From Clostridium sp. AM22-11AC (GTDB lineage Bacteria; Bacillota; Clostridia; Lachnospirales; Lachnospiraceae): a DNA stretch of 64,000 bases. The stretch spans positions 1-64,000 of the forward strand of contig NZ_QUCM01000004.1 in NCBI RefSeq assembly GCF_003473545.1, written 5' to 3'. The notes below the pieces were generated by a model, which saw only the letters and a program-made list of their open reading frames with translations, was not told where the DNA came from and searched no databases. The position numbers were made by a program, and so were the translations under genes. This document shows, piece after piece, positions 43,059 to 51,546 of the stretch. Each line of letters begins with the position of its first letter. The first letter of the stretch is position 1.

Positions 43059-44492
43059 TCAGAACAGATATCTTGCCCATCCAAGCAGATGCTGTACCAA
43101 AAGTACGTTTCTCTGACGCTTCTTTGTCAATTCAATTGGCTCTACATAATACGGATCACGATAGGTTCCATCTTCCAATACCTGTCGGGACACTCTTTCA
43201 TATTCCATCATGCCTTCTTCCAACTGTTTATTAATCTCTTTGCTACGTATTACAAGCATCAGTTCCGTATCCAGATACGTGCTTCTCATATCCATGTTAA
43301 AGGAACCGATTACGGATAGATCATCATCAATCAGGATGCTTTTTCCGTGGTAAGAATAGCCGCCTTCATACTCCCAGATATCAATTCCTGTATTTAAAAT
43401 TCTGTTTCTGTTTCTCGCATAATCAGCAGAACCAAACGGATTTCCATTGTTGGCAACCGAATTGGTCATGATAGAAAAATCCGGAACTCTCTCCGCAATC
43501 TCTTTCCATGTATTATACATCATATCATTGCAGATAATATATGGTGTATGAATTTTCACGCGCTCTTTTGCATTTTTCATTAGTTCTCCCAGTTGATACC
43601 AGACTACTGGTTCCTTGGGACCTGTGTGGATAGGATTTGACACTAATGCAATCTTTTCTGTCTCAAAAGTTTCGTCCGTGTAATTGGTATCGCAGATTCT
43701 TTCCTTATTCTCTTCAAAATATTTCTGATAGCCGTTCTGCAGCTCTAAAACTGCGTTCTTTACAGATTTTCTATTTGCCAGTTTTTTATTGTCATGAAAA
43801 TAACCACTGTCTTCTTGTTCCCATATCGTTTCAAAATACTCTAACAACTGGTTAACTGAATTTTCTTTCTCAGGTTCATCGCAAACCACTAACACATCTC
43901 TGTCATAGTTCTTATGTCCCAGAAAATCACCCAGGAAATAATTGTATGTATTTCTTCCACCAAGAATATATGTCTTACCATCTGCAATCAAATATTTATC
44001 ATGCATTCTCCCCATCATCTTCCATGGTTTCAACGGATTGGCCTTATTATACAGTTTAATTTCAACATTCTTATGGGAAGATAATCCATAGAAATACGGA
44101 TTGCCTTCCATATCAACCCAGCTCTCCATTCCATCTACTAACAGACGAACATGCACACCTCTGTCTGCCGCATCATGCAGTGCTCCTAAGATCAATTTTC
44201 CACTTTCATCTGATTGAAATGCAAAAGTAGAAAGAATAATGTCTTCTTTTGCATTTCGGATCAAACGCACTCTTTGTAAAAGTGCTTCTGGATTTTTTTC
44301 TATGATCACTGCTCGTTCCATATTCTCGCTGCGTTCGTTCCACGAATCATTTTGTGTTTCTTTTTTGATGGTATTAGACACTTCCGGCTGTTTTTTATAT
44401 GCAATACAGATTCCAAATAATTCATAAAAAGCCACACATAAAAAAATTGACAGTATAACAAAAACAATTTTACATATCTTACGTTTTCCCAT
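43059..44492 (-). CDS. Phospholipase D-like protein (cardiolipin synthase-like)
   Basis: 477 residues with an N-terminal membrane anchor (IVFVILSIFLCVAFYELFG) and two HKD motifs: RMHDKYLIADGKTYILGGRN near residue 170 and SYHGKSILIDDDLSVIGSFNMD near 385. It resembles the YjhR/ClsC-like subgroup more than classical Cls because it has one N-terminal helix rather than two. It may make cardiolipin or transfer phosphatidyl groups. It is the second of two PLD genes in the cluster. Confidence 0.88.
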   Translation of the reverse strand: MGKRKICKIVFVILSIFLCVAFYELFGICIAYKKQPEVSNTIKKETQNDSWNERSENMERAVIIEKNPEALLQRVRLIRNAKEDIILSTFAFQSDESGKLILGALHDAADRGVHVRLLVDGMESWVDMEGNPYFYGLSSHKNVEIKLYNKANPLKPWKMMGRMHDKYLIADGKTYILGGRNTYNYFLGDFLGHKNYDRDVLVVCDEPEKENSVNQLLEYFETIWEQEDSGYFHDNKKLANRKSVKNAVLELQNGYQKYFEENKERICDTNYTDETFETEKIALVSNPIHTGPKEPVVWYQLGELMKNAKERVKIHTPYIICNDMMYNTWKEIAERVPDFSIMTNSVANNGNPFGSADYARNRNRILNTGIDIWEYEGGYSYHGKSILIDDDLSVIGSFNMDMRSTYLDTELMLVIRSKEINKQLEEGMMEYERVSRQVLEDGTYRDPYYVEPIELTKKRQRNVLLVQHLLGWARYLF

Positions 44493-44612
44493 CGCACATC
44501 ACCTGACTTTTTTTCATCCTATGTCTATACAATACAAAGTCAACCTCAATTTTACCTCAACAGAATTAATTTTATCCATGTAAATTTCCTGTACCGGCAA
44601 TCAGACATAACA

Positions 44613-44656
44613 AAAACGACCTCTCAAAATCAACTATTTTTTGAAAGGTCGTTTCA
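44613..44656 (-). terminator. Hairpin between the two PLD genes
   Basis: AAACGACCT and AGGTCGTTT arms, extended by TCAAAA/TTTTGA, form a long hairpin with flanking A and T tracts between the cls gene and the second PLD gene. Confidence 0.75.
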
Positions 44657-44664
44657 CTAAATTC

Positions 44665-46224
44665 TTATAACAATCCAGCAAATAATCTCATAAATAATTG
44701 TCCCAGTCGCAAATATGCACTGCGCCCAGTACAATATTGATCTGTTACATCACGACATTCTCCCATCGTTCTTATCAGATCATTTTTAATTTCCACAACT
44801 GCCTGACAATTTGCCATAAAACAGCCGTTTTCAAAATGATGATATAAGCTTCTATAATCCAGATTGATTGTTCCACAGGTTGCCATACAGTCATCCACTA
44901 TACTCATTTTCGCATGGCAAAATCCTGGTGTCCATTCATAAACTCGCACTCCATGTTTAACCAATCCATGATAAAAAGAGCGAGTTATATTATAAATGAA
45001 TTTTTTATCAGGAATTCCTGGTGTGATAATTCTTACGTCTACCCCTCGCTTAGCAGCCAGACATAACGCATGTGTCATTTCGTCTGTTATAATTAGATAT
45101 GGTGTCATAAACCAACAGTAATTTTCGGCCTTATTTATCATACTGATATAAACTTCTTCTCCGACCTGCTCATTATCCATAGGACTGTCTGCATAAGGCT
45201 GAACAAAACCTGTTTGCTGTGCTTTATAATCGTAATGAATAATGTATTTACTAAAATCAGTATCATTCGTAGCTTTTTCACTAACAGCATTCCACATTTC
45301 TAAAAATGTCACTGTAAGTGACTGAACAGCATCTCCTTCTAAACGAATACCGGTATCTTTCCACTGCCCATACGGATGCGTATAATTAAAGTATTCATTT
45401 GCAAGATTATATCCACCTGTAAATCCAACTTTTCCATCAATTACTGTTATTTTTCTGTGATCACGATTGTTCAAAAATAGATTTAAGCCTGGCACAAATG
45501 GATTGAATACACGACAATGAATTCCTATACTCTCCATCTTTTTTACAAAATCTGTGTTAATAAAACCTATAGACCCCATATCATCATAGAATACCCTGAC
45601 TTCCACACCGGCTTTTACTCTCTCTTCCAGAACATCTTGAATCTTATGCCAAGCTTCAGCATCTTCTATCGCATGATATTCCATGAAGATAAACTTTTGT
45701 GCTTTCGCAAGTTCTTCAAGCTGTGCCTCTAATCCCTTCACTGCTTCATCAAAATACTTGATATCCGTATTCTGATAGATTGGATACCACGAATTTCTTT
45801 GTATGTAACTTGCAATATTTCCTGCTTTCGGAATCTTTTCTTTTATTCTGCTTAAACACTCCTGATTGTCTGGAAGCATTGGTAACAATTTGCTATCAAT
45901 TTCTGCATATCGCTCACGCATTTTATGCGTGCCACCATTCAAGCCAATCAATAAATACAGGCCTACACCCATAATTGGGAAAATCAGAATTAAAATGACC
46001 CAAGGCATTTTCATAGAAGATGTCTTATCTGACGCATACAATCTCAAAACTAAGATTCCACTTAAAATTCTGGTAAATAAATTTATGATTTCTGCATATT
46101 CATTCAAGCGTGTTACGATAGTAATAATAAAAATCACTTCCAGAAGAATGCAGATTATGGAAAAGCACAATCGTTTTATTCCATTTTTTGTTTTTGCTTT
46201 TCCTTCTAAGGTATCTTGCTTCAT
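44665..46224 (-). CDS. cls: Cardiolipin synthase
   Basis: 519 residues with two N-terminal membrane helices (residues about 17-37 and 70-95), then two PLD domains with RDHRKITVIDGKVGFTGGYNLAN near residue 245 and FCHAKMSIVDDCMATCGTINLDYRS near 430. Length and layout are those of bacterial Cls, which condenses two phosphatidylglycerols. It is the first gene of the leftward envelope cluster (cls, PLD, response regulator, kinase, FUSC, pgsA fragment). Confidence 0.95.
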   Translation of the reverse strand: MKQDTLEGKAKTKNGIKRLCFSIICILLEVIFIITIVTRLNEYAEIINLFTRILSGILVLRLYASDKTSSMKMPWVILILIFPIMGVGLYLLIGLNGGTHKMRERYAEIDSKLLPMLPDNQECLSRIKEKIPKAGNIASYIQRNSWYPIYQNTDIKYFDEAVKGLEAQLEELAKAQKFIFMEYHAIEDAEAWHKIQDVLEERVKAGVEVRVFYDDMGSIGFINTDFVKKMESIGIHCRVFNPFVPGLNLFLNNRDHRKITVIDGKVGFTGGYNLANEYFNYTHPYGQWKDTGIRLEGDAVQSLTVTFLEMWNAVSEKATNDTDFSKYIIHYDYKAQQTGFVQPYADSPMDNEQVGEEVYISMINKAENYCWFMTPYLIITDEMTHALCLAAKRGVDVRIITPGIPDKKFIYNITRSFYHGLVKHGVRVYEWTPGFCHAKMSIVDDCMATCGTINLDYRSLYHHFENGCFMANCQAVVEIKNDLIRTMGECRDVTDQYCTGRSAYLRLGQLFMRLFAGLL

Positions 46225-46269
46225 ATGTATTCCACCTCTTCTTTCTACGTCAGCTCTATATTCAAAATA

Positions 46270-46701
46270 CTATTTATTTTGATAATTGATTCGTTCCCCT
46301 TGAATTACTGGATAACAAATCAATTTATTACTTTCCAGATCCTCTGCATGCATATCTACCGCACTGATCTGATGATTTTCATAAGTATTATAATAATAGA
46401 TACCTTTAATAACATTACAACAAGATGTATACAATGTGATTTCATATTTTCCATCAGTCACTTCGCAACATCCACGTTGCTGATCCACAGATCCAAGAAT
46501 GTGAAAGAACTGACTAACACTTTCTTCCTCAGATTCACCTGAAATTGCATTTACCTTTGTAAAAGCCACACGCACAAAACGAGAAGAAGATGAAAGATCT
46601 CCCGGAAGACCTAAACTTCCCATACCTCTACTATATGCATCAAGAGCCAAATTTCCTCCAAAAGTGTTTTTTGGTTGCTTTGGGGATAAATACATATAAT
46701 T
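46270..46701 (-). pseudogene. Bile salt hydrolase/choloylglycine hydrolase, C-terminal remnant
   Basis: About 143 residues match the C-terminal part of the choloylglycine hydrolase family: YMYLSPKQPKNTFG, AYSRGMGSLGLPGDLSSSSRFVR, EESVSQFFHILGSVDQQRG, YEITLYTSCCNVIKGIYYY. The conserved arginine in SRFVR is present but the N-terminal nucleophile cysteine and first ~170 residues are missing. The gene is cut where an inverted repeat flanking the IS4-type element begins. Not functional in this form. Confidence 0.87.
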
Positions 46702-46723
46702 ATTTACTAAAACTTCCCACACC
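46702..46723. repeat. Outer inverted repeat, left copy
   Basis: A 22-base sequence that is the exact reverse complement of 48276-48297. The two copies lie outside the ends of the IS4-type element, 15 bases from each. The right copy leads into the IS91-type transposase remnant, the left copy into the bile salt hydrolase remnant. Confidence 0.85.
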
Positions 46724-46738
46724 GATGTGGTGTGTTGA

Positions 46739-48260
46739 ACCTTGAAAATTCAATATTTCAGCCAATAAAAAAGGCATAAACCTGTTCCGTTTGGTATAAT
46801 GGAATTGACTAGAAACCATCTTTACAAAGGAGATTTATGCCATGTCCAGTATACCACAAAACCATTCTGATGAAAAAGCCCTAATTGACTGCGTTCAGAG
46901 ATTTTTTTCTAAACACCATGTCGGCAAGCTTCTTGCCAGATGTAATGGCATGAAAGAAAAAGGCGTTTCTCCGGTTTCTCTGTTTCGTTACAAACTCAGT
47001 AACATTTTTGTCGGAAGAAGTATGTATATGCAGCAACAGACCGGCTCTTTTAAGGAAGCATTTTCCAAGAACACGTTCTACCGTTTCCTTAATTCTACAA
47101 AGACAAACTGGCTCCGTTTCACTTCTCTTCTTGCTGCAGATATCGTAAATCACGACATCAAAGGTCTGACGAATGACAGCAGAAAAAATGTCTTCATCAT
47201 TGATGACAGTCTTTTTAACCGCACCAGCTGCAAGAAAACAGAACTGGGATCAAAAGTTTTTGACCACACGGATATGCGTTTCAAAAAAGGATTCCGAATG
47301 CTTACTTTAAGCTGGAGTGATGGAAATACATTGATTCCTGTAAACAGCTGTCTGCTGGCATCTGCAAAAACTACAAATATCATCGGTCCGGTAAAGGACT
47401 TTGATAACAGAACCCTTGCAGGAAAAAGACGCAAGCTTGCTCAGACAAAAGCTCCAGAAGCAATGATGGCTTTGCTGGACACTGCCCTCAGCGTGGGACT
47501 GAATGCTGACTATGTTCTGTTTGATTCCTGGTTTTCAAACCCGGTGCAGATCACAGCCATCCATTCAAAAGGCATGGATGTGATTGCTATGATCAAGAAG
47601 AGCAGCCGGATTAAATACTCATACGGTGGTAAACAGCTGAGTATCAAAGAAATCTATTCCAAGAACAAAAAGCGCCATGGCAGATCAAAATATCTGCTGT
47701 CTGTTGATGTTATGGCAGGAAAAGAAACTCCAATTCCGGCGAAAATCGTATGCGTAAGGAACAAATCGAACCGCAAGGACTGGCTTGCTTTTATCTGTAC
47801 GGATACGACTCTTTCTGAGGAAGAAATCATCCGTGTTTATGGAAAACGTTGGCAGATTGAGGTTTTCTTCAAGACCTGCAAATCCATGCTGAACCTGATC
47901 GGAGAATGCCATAGCTTATCTTATGATGCGCTGACAGCCCATGTGGCCATTGTATTTACTAGATATATGTTGCTTGCAATGGAACAGCGCCAAAACGAAG
48001 ATCAGAGAACTCTTGGTGAGTTATTCTTCTTTCTCATTGATGAAATGGCAGACATTACTTTCCGCAGGTCACTTTGCATCTTGATGGATGCCTTAATGGC
48101 AAGCCTTCAGGAGATCTTAAAGCTCAGCGATAAACAACTGACTGCTTTTACTGTTGATTTTGAGGCAAGATTGCCGGAATATCTGCGTAATGCACTTCAT
48201 CCAGAGGTTGCAATAGCATAAAGCACTATTTTGTTAGCTGAAATATTGAATTTTCAAGGT
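46739..48260 (+). mobile_element. IS4-type insertion sequence, 1522 bp
   Basis: The element is bounded by perfect 24-base terminal inverted repeats: 46739-46762 and 48237-48260 (outer end ACCTTGAAAATTC, inner end TTTCAGC). It carries one intact transposase. No direct target duplication is evident in the flanks, TGTTGA on the left and GCGAAG on the right, so the original target site may have been rearranged or the flanks may belong to another element. Confidence 0.88.
46842..48221 (+). CDS. IS4-family transposase
   Basis: 459 residues. DDE catalytic features are readable: VFIIDDSLFNRT with the first Asp, YVLFDSWFSNP with the second, and the YGKRWQIEVFFKTCK motif (Y-x2-R-x3-E-x6-K) with the catalytic Glu. 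Full length and uninterrupted, starting after an AAAGGAG site, so the element may be active. A promoter-like TTGGTATAATGG lies about 45 bases upstream. Confidence 0.93.
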   Translation: MSSIPQNHSDEKALIDCVQRFFSKHHVGKLLARCNGMKEKGVSPVSLFRYKLSNIFVGRSMYMQQQTGSFKEAFSKNTFYRFLNSTKTNWLRFTSLLAADIVNHDIKGLTNDSRKNVFIIDDSLFNRTSCKKTELGSKVFDHTDMRFKKGFRMLTLSWSDGNTLIPVNSCLLASAKTTNIIGPVKDFDNRTLAGKRRKLAQTKAPEAMMALLDTALSVGLNADYVLFDSWFSNPVQITAIHSKGMDVIAMIKKSSRIKYSYGGKQLSIKEIYSKNKKRHGRSKYLLSVDVMAGKETPIPAKIVCVRNKSNRKDWLAFICTDTTLSEEEIIRVYGKRWQIEVFFKTCKSMLNLIGECHSLSYDALTAHVAIVFTRYMLLAMEQRQNEDQRTLGELFFFLIDEMADITFRRSLCILMDALMASLQEILKLSDKQLTAFTVDFEARLPEYLRNALHPEVAIA

Positions 48261-48275
48261 GCGAAGCCCTGTTTT

Positions 48276-48297
48276 GGTGTGGGAAGTTTTAGTAAAT
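48276..48297. repeat. Outer inverted repeat, right copy
   Basis: Reverse complement of 46702-46723 over all 22 bases. It stands at the left edge of the IS91-type sequence and may be that element's end. Confidence 0.85.
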
Positions 48298-48342
48298 TAT
48301 TAAAATCCTTCTTTTTCTCCTCTTTTCCTACATAATAGACTT

Positions 48343-48836
48343 ATGAATATCTTGCAAAGAATCTTTACTGACTATTTATGAGGAAATCAAATATACCCTC
48401 CATCCCAGAGATTCTGAGATGGAAAATATCGATAAAATGCTGAATTGTGGCGATCCTTCTTTTGGCGGTGCCATGTATGTCTGCACCACTTGCCACAACA
48501 TGAAATTTGTTCCCTTCCGCTGCAAAAGCCGCTTCTGCCCTACTTGCGGTGTGAAGTATTCCCAGGAACGCTCTACCAGTATGGCCTTTAAGCTTGTTAA
48601 CTGCACACATCGTCATTGTGTTTTCACAATCGATGAGGAACTTCGTCATTTCTTCCTGGAAGACCGTTCTCTTTTAAACTGCCTTTTTCGTGCTGTTCAA
48701 AGCGTCATCCTTCACATGTTTAATAAGATAAATAAGTCTCAAAACTTTGTTCCTGGTTTTATTTGTGTGCTTCACACTTTCGGTCGCCCTCTTGAATGGA
48801 ATCCACATATTCACTGTATTCTTTCGGAAAGCGGTA
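48343..48836 (+). pseudogene. IS91-type transposase, frameshifted and truncated
   Basis: From ATG 48343 the frame reads MNILQRIFTDY and then runs into a stop because of an extra base near 48376; in the next frame YEEIKYTLHPRDSEMENIDKMLNCGDP continues. The zinc-binding part (YVCTTC, FRCKSRFCPTCGVKYSQ) and GFICVLHTFGRPLEWNPHIHCILSE are IS91/Y2-transposase signatures (HxH). The similarity ends at about 48836, before the catalytic tyrosines. Confidence 0.82.
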
Positions 48837-48869
48837 TTCACAAATCGAAACACCGCTTCAGTTTGCCAT

Positions 48870-48894
48870 GCCCGCCTTTGTGCGGGCTCTTTTT
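48870..48894 (+). terminator. Plus-strand intrinsic terminator
   Basis: GCCCGC pairs with GCGGGC across a short loop and is followed by TCTTTTT. A perfect hairpin AGTTCGAC-GGAA-GTCGAACT follows at 48901-48920. Confidence 0.75.
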
Positions 48895-48934
48895 ATCAAG
48901 AGTTCGACGGAAGTCGAACTTTCCTATTGTAGTA

Positions 48935-48967
48935 CAAAAAAACCCTGCGTGATTTCTCACGCAGAGT
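48935..48967 (-). terminator. Terminator of the rpsF-ssb-rpsR operon
   Basis: On the minus strand CTCTGCGTGA and TCACGCAGGG pair across GAAA-type loop bases and are followed by seven T residues, about 30 bases after the rpsR stop. Confidence 0.88.
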
Positions 48968-48997
48968 CTCAAAATACTTACATATTTTAATCAAATA

Positions 48998-49267
48998 TTA
49001 TTCGCATACATATGGCATGAGTGCGATGTGGCGAGCGCGCTTGATAGCTACAGTTAAAGCTCTCTGATGCTTTGCGCAGTTGCCAGTGATACGACGAGGA
49101 AGGATTTTACCTCTCTCAGATACGTATCTCTTTAATTTGTTAGTGTCCTTGTAATCGATAACGCCGTTCTTATCGCCACAGAAAACGCAAACTTTTTTTC
49201 TTCTGCGCATTCCGCCTGGTCTTCTCATCTTAGCGCCCTCTGGTCTGTCTGTTTTATTAAATGCCAT
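48998..49267 (-). CDS. rpsR: 30S ribosomal protein S18
   Basis: 89 residues with the S18 core: [61 protein letters not shown] (quoted in part: [40 protein letters not shown]). It binds S6 on the small subunit. Third gene of the conserved rpsF-ssb-rpsR operon; AGGAGG precedes the start. The cysteines CxxC place it in the zinc-type S18 set. Confidence 0.97.
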   Translation of the reverse strand: MAFNKTDRPEGAKMRRPGGMRRRKKVCVFCGDKNGVIDYKDTNKLKRYVSERGKILPRRITGNCAKHQRALTVAIKRARHIALMPYVCE

Positions 49268-49320
49268 TGGTGTTGTCCTCCTTTATTATTAACCATGGAA
49301 CATGTCCGGCCTGATAGAGC

Positions 49321-49779
49321 CTAGTTGAACGGAAGTCCTTCGTCTTCAACTCCGTCCGGAATGTTCATAAACCCATCACCAATCGCGCTGGTAGGAGCCG
49401 GTCTCTGAGATGGAGCTGACTGTCCATAGCCGCTCATATCAGATGCCGCACCCTTACTGTCTGCGAATTCCTGGTCATCAAGGATGACCTCGGTGGTGTA
49501 TACACGCTGACCGTCTTTATTTACATAGCTGCCTGTCTGGAGCCTTCCGGAAACCAGTACACGCATGCCCTGACGGAAATACTTCTCTGCAAACTCACCT
49601 GCGCGGTCAAATGCTACACAGTTGATAAAATCTGCAGTCTGGTCATTTCCATCCTGACCTCTGCGGCCTCTTCTGTCCACTGCAAGAGTGTATCTGGCGA
49701 TTGCCATAGAACGCTCTCCCTGTGAATATCTTACTTCCGGATCTCTTGTTAATCTGCCCATTAAGATAACTCTGTTCAT
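49321..49779 (-). CDS. ssb: Single-stranded DNA-binding protein
   Basis: 152 residues: MNRVILMGRLTRDPEVRYSQ opening, OB-fold blocks FINCVAFDRAGEFAEKYFRQGM and VLVSGRLQTGSYVNKDGQRVY, and a flexible tail ending DGVEDEGLPFN. The acidic tip, which recruits repair proteins, ends in LPFN instead of the usual DIPF. Operon position between S6 and S18 is standard. Confidence 0.97.
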   Translation of the reverse strand: MNRVILMGRLTRDPEVRYSQGERSMAIARYTLAVDRRGRRGQDGNDQTADFINCVAFDRAGEFAEKYFRQGMRVLVSGRLQTGSYVNKDGQRVYTTEVILDDQEFADSKGAASDMSGYGQSAPSQRPAPTSAIGDGFMNIPDGVEDEGLPFN

Positions 49780-49826
49780 ACGGTCACACTTCCTTTTTTA
49801 ACTCCGTTTTCACGGTCTGGGTATTC

Positions 49827-50114
49827 TTATGCCTCAACCTTAACGCATAAGTATCTGATCACTGGTTCCATAATACGAACGTGAGCTTCTACTTCGTTAG
49901 GGCATACAGAATCGGACTCAAACTGGATGAAGTAGTAGTATGCTTCATGAGACTTCTGGATCTCATAAGCAAGTCTCTTCTTACCCCACTCATCTACGTT
50001 GGTCACAGTGCCACCGAAACGGGTGATGTAACCTTTTACCTTTTCGATTGCTGCTGCACGCTCTTCGTCTTCAAGCTTCACATTCAGAACAACGGTTAAT
50101 TCGTACTTGTTCAT
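49827..50114 (-). CDS. rpsF: 30S ribosomal protein S6
   Basis: 95 residues, ferredoxin-like fold: MNKYELTVVLNVKLEDEER, VTNVDEWGKKRLAYEIQKSHEAYYYFIQFE and ILRYLCVKVEA-type ending (MEPVIRYLCVKVEA). First gene of the operon with ssb and rpsR; AGGAGG lies before ATG 50114. A leader hairpin that includes the ribosome binding site suggests feedback by the S6:S18 pair. Confidence 0.97.
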   Translation of the reverse strand: MNKYELTVVLNVKLEDEERAAAIEKVKGYITRFGGTVTNVDEWGKKRLAYEIQKSHEAYYYFIQFESDSVCPNEVEAHVRIMEPVIRYLCVKVEA

Positions 50115-50123
50115 CTTGTTTTA

Positions 50124-50170
50124 CCTCCTTGTGGTCTCTGGCCCCTGCTTTCAGTTTCAGGAGCAAGGAT
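50124..50170 (-). promoter_or_regulatory. rpsF leader hairpin, possible S6:S18 binding site
   Basis: On the minus strand CCTTGCTCCTG pairs with CAGGGGC and CAAGG, taking in the rpsF ribosome binding site. Hairpins here are known to bind the S6:S18 complex in many bacteria; the exact consensus was not checked. Confidence 0.5.
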
Positions 50171-50190
50171 TTTATATGTCACGAATAGTT

Positions 50191-50219
50191 ATTCTAGCAA
50201 AGAAAGCCTTTAAATGCAA
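50191..50219 (-). promoter_or_regulatory. rpsF operon promoter
   Basis: On the minus strand TTGCAT (50219-50214) and TAGAAT (50196-50191) have a 17-base spacer, about 80 bases before rpsF. Confidence 0.7.
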
Positions 50220-50295
50220 GACCTTTTTGCAATTTTTTCAAGACTTTTTAAGGACTTTTTTGCGATAACGGCCGCCATTTGTCAACGGCACATAC

Positions 50296-51330
50296 TTAAT
50301 TTTTATTATTCGCAAACATTACCGCATATTCAATAGAATTTCTGAGGCTTAATTCACTTGCTGTACCGGTTCCGGCCTGGTCAAATGCAGTTCCGTGGTC
50401 TACGGATACGCGGATGATCGGCAGTCCTAAAGTGATATTTACACCTGCCACTGCATCCCATGCTTTCTTTTCATGGTTGTATACAAAACCTACTACCTTT
50501 AACGGGATATGGCCCTGGTCGTGATACATGGCAACTACGATGTCATACCAGCCGCCTCTTGCTTTGGAGAATACAGTATCAGGCGGTACAGGTCCGTCTG
50601 CATTGATGCCTTCTGCCTTTGCTGCCTCAATTGCAGGGATGATCTCATCGATCTCTTCTCTTCCAAACAGGCCGTGCTCACCACTGTGTGGGTTCAGGCC
50701 TGCTACGCCGATCTTTGGCTCCTTGATGCCCAGATCCTTGCATGCCTTGTCTGCAATACGGATCACGTCTAATACTCTCTGCTTCTTTACACGGTCGCAG
50801 GCTTCACGCAGGGAAACATGGGTGGAAACATGGACTACTCGCAGATTTTCATGTGCCAGCATCATGGTATAGTTCTTGGTGCCGGTCATATCTGCGTAGA
50901 TCTCTGTATGTCCGGAATAATGATGTCCTGCCAGGTTTACAGCTTCTTTATTAAAAGCATTGGTAACAGTAGCATCTACCTTCTTATCCATTGCCAGTTC
51001 AATAACCTTTGTTACGTATTTAAAAGCGGCATCTCCGCACATAGCGGAAACTTCCCCTCTTTTTAACTGTGCCATGTCAACCAGACCCATATCCAGCACA
51101 TCAATGGTTCCATATTCATATTTTGCTTCAGAAACATCCTTAATGGCATGGATCTTCATTTCTGTATGTCCTACAATAGGAAGTGCTGCTTCCATTACGC
51201 AGGCATCCCCTACTACTACCGGGTTACACAGGTCATATAAGGACTTGTCTGCAAATGCTTTTACAGTAATCTCCGGTCCGATACTGGCCGGATCTCCCAT
51301 GGTAATACCTACGATCTTCTTTTCGCTCAT
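50296..51330 (-). CDS. PdxA-family 4-phosphoacid dehydrogenase
   Basis: 344 residues of the 4-hydroxythreonine-4-phosphate dehydrogenase family: GITMGDPASIGPEI, NAFNKEAVNLAGHHYSGHTE with metal-binding histidine, GLNPHSGEHGLFG, GPVPPDTVF, MYHDQGHIPLK and VDHGTAFDQAGTG. In vitamin B6 synthesis PdxA works with PdxJ, which is absent here. Next to a DUF1537 kinase, the paralogue PdxA2 oxidises and decarboxylates four-carbon acid-sugar 4-phosphates to dihydroxyacetone phosphate, and that is the likelier role. Last gene of the operon. Confidence 0.9.
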   Translation of the reverse strand: MSEKKIVGITMGDPASIGPEITVKAFADKSLYDLCNPVVVGDACVMEAALPIVGHTEMKIHAIKDVSEAKYEYGTIDVLDMGLVDMAQLKRGEVSAMCGDAAFKYVTKVIELAMDKKVDATVTNAFNKEAVNLAGHHYSGHTEIYADMTGTKNYTMMLAHENLRVVHVSTHVSLREACDRVKKQRVLDVIRIADKACKDLGIKEPKIGVAGLNPHSGEHGLFGREEIDEIIPAIEAAKAEGINADGPVPPDTVFSKARGGWYDIVVAMYHDQGHIPLKVVGFVYNHEKKAWDAVAGVNITLGLPIIRVSVDHGTAFDQAGTGTASELSLRNSIEYAVMFANNKN

Positions 51331-51424
51331 ATCTGCCTCCTGAAAAATGGAATAATAAAATTTTCTGTATTCAATATACCATACTTTATTGAAAATAGTA
51401 TGTCATATGCTTAGATTTCCTACT

Positions 51425-51495
51425 CAGACACGCCCGCTGACGCAGGCGGTCGGCATTTCTGTAACAAACAGGACCGGATGCTTCCACCCGGTCCC
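51425..51495 (-). terminator. Hairpins between permease and PdxA genes
   Basis: On the minus strand GGACCGG/CCGGTCC forms a strong hairpin (about 51470-51494), followed by a second one, CCGCC-TGCGTCA-GGCGG-like with mismatches (about 51428-51450). The sequence CGTCAG...GCGTGTCTGAGT after it resembles the 3' part of the three-copy structured element. It may attenuate pdxA. Confidence 0.45.
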
Positions 51496-51546
51496 ACTTA
51501 TCTTACAGCCAAACCAGCTGTACTTATTCTTTTATTATCTATTTAC

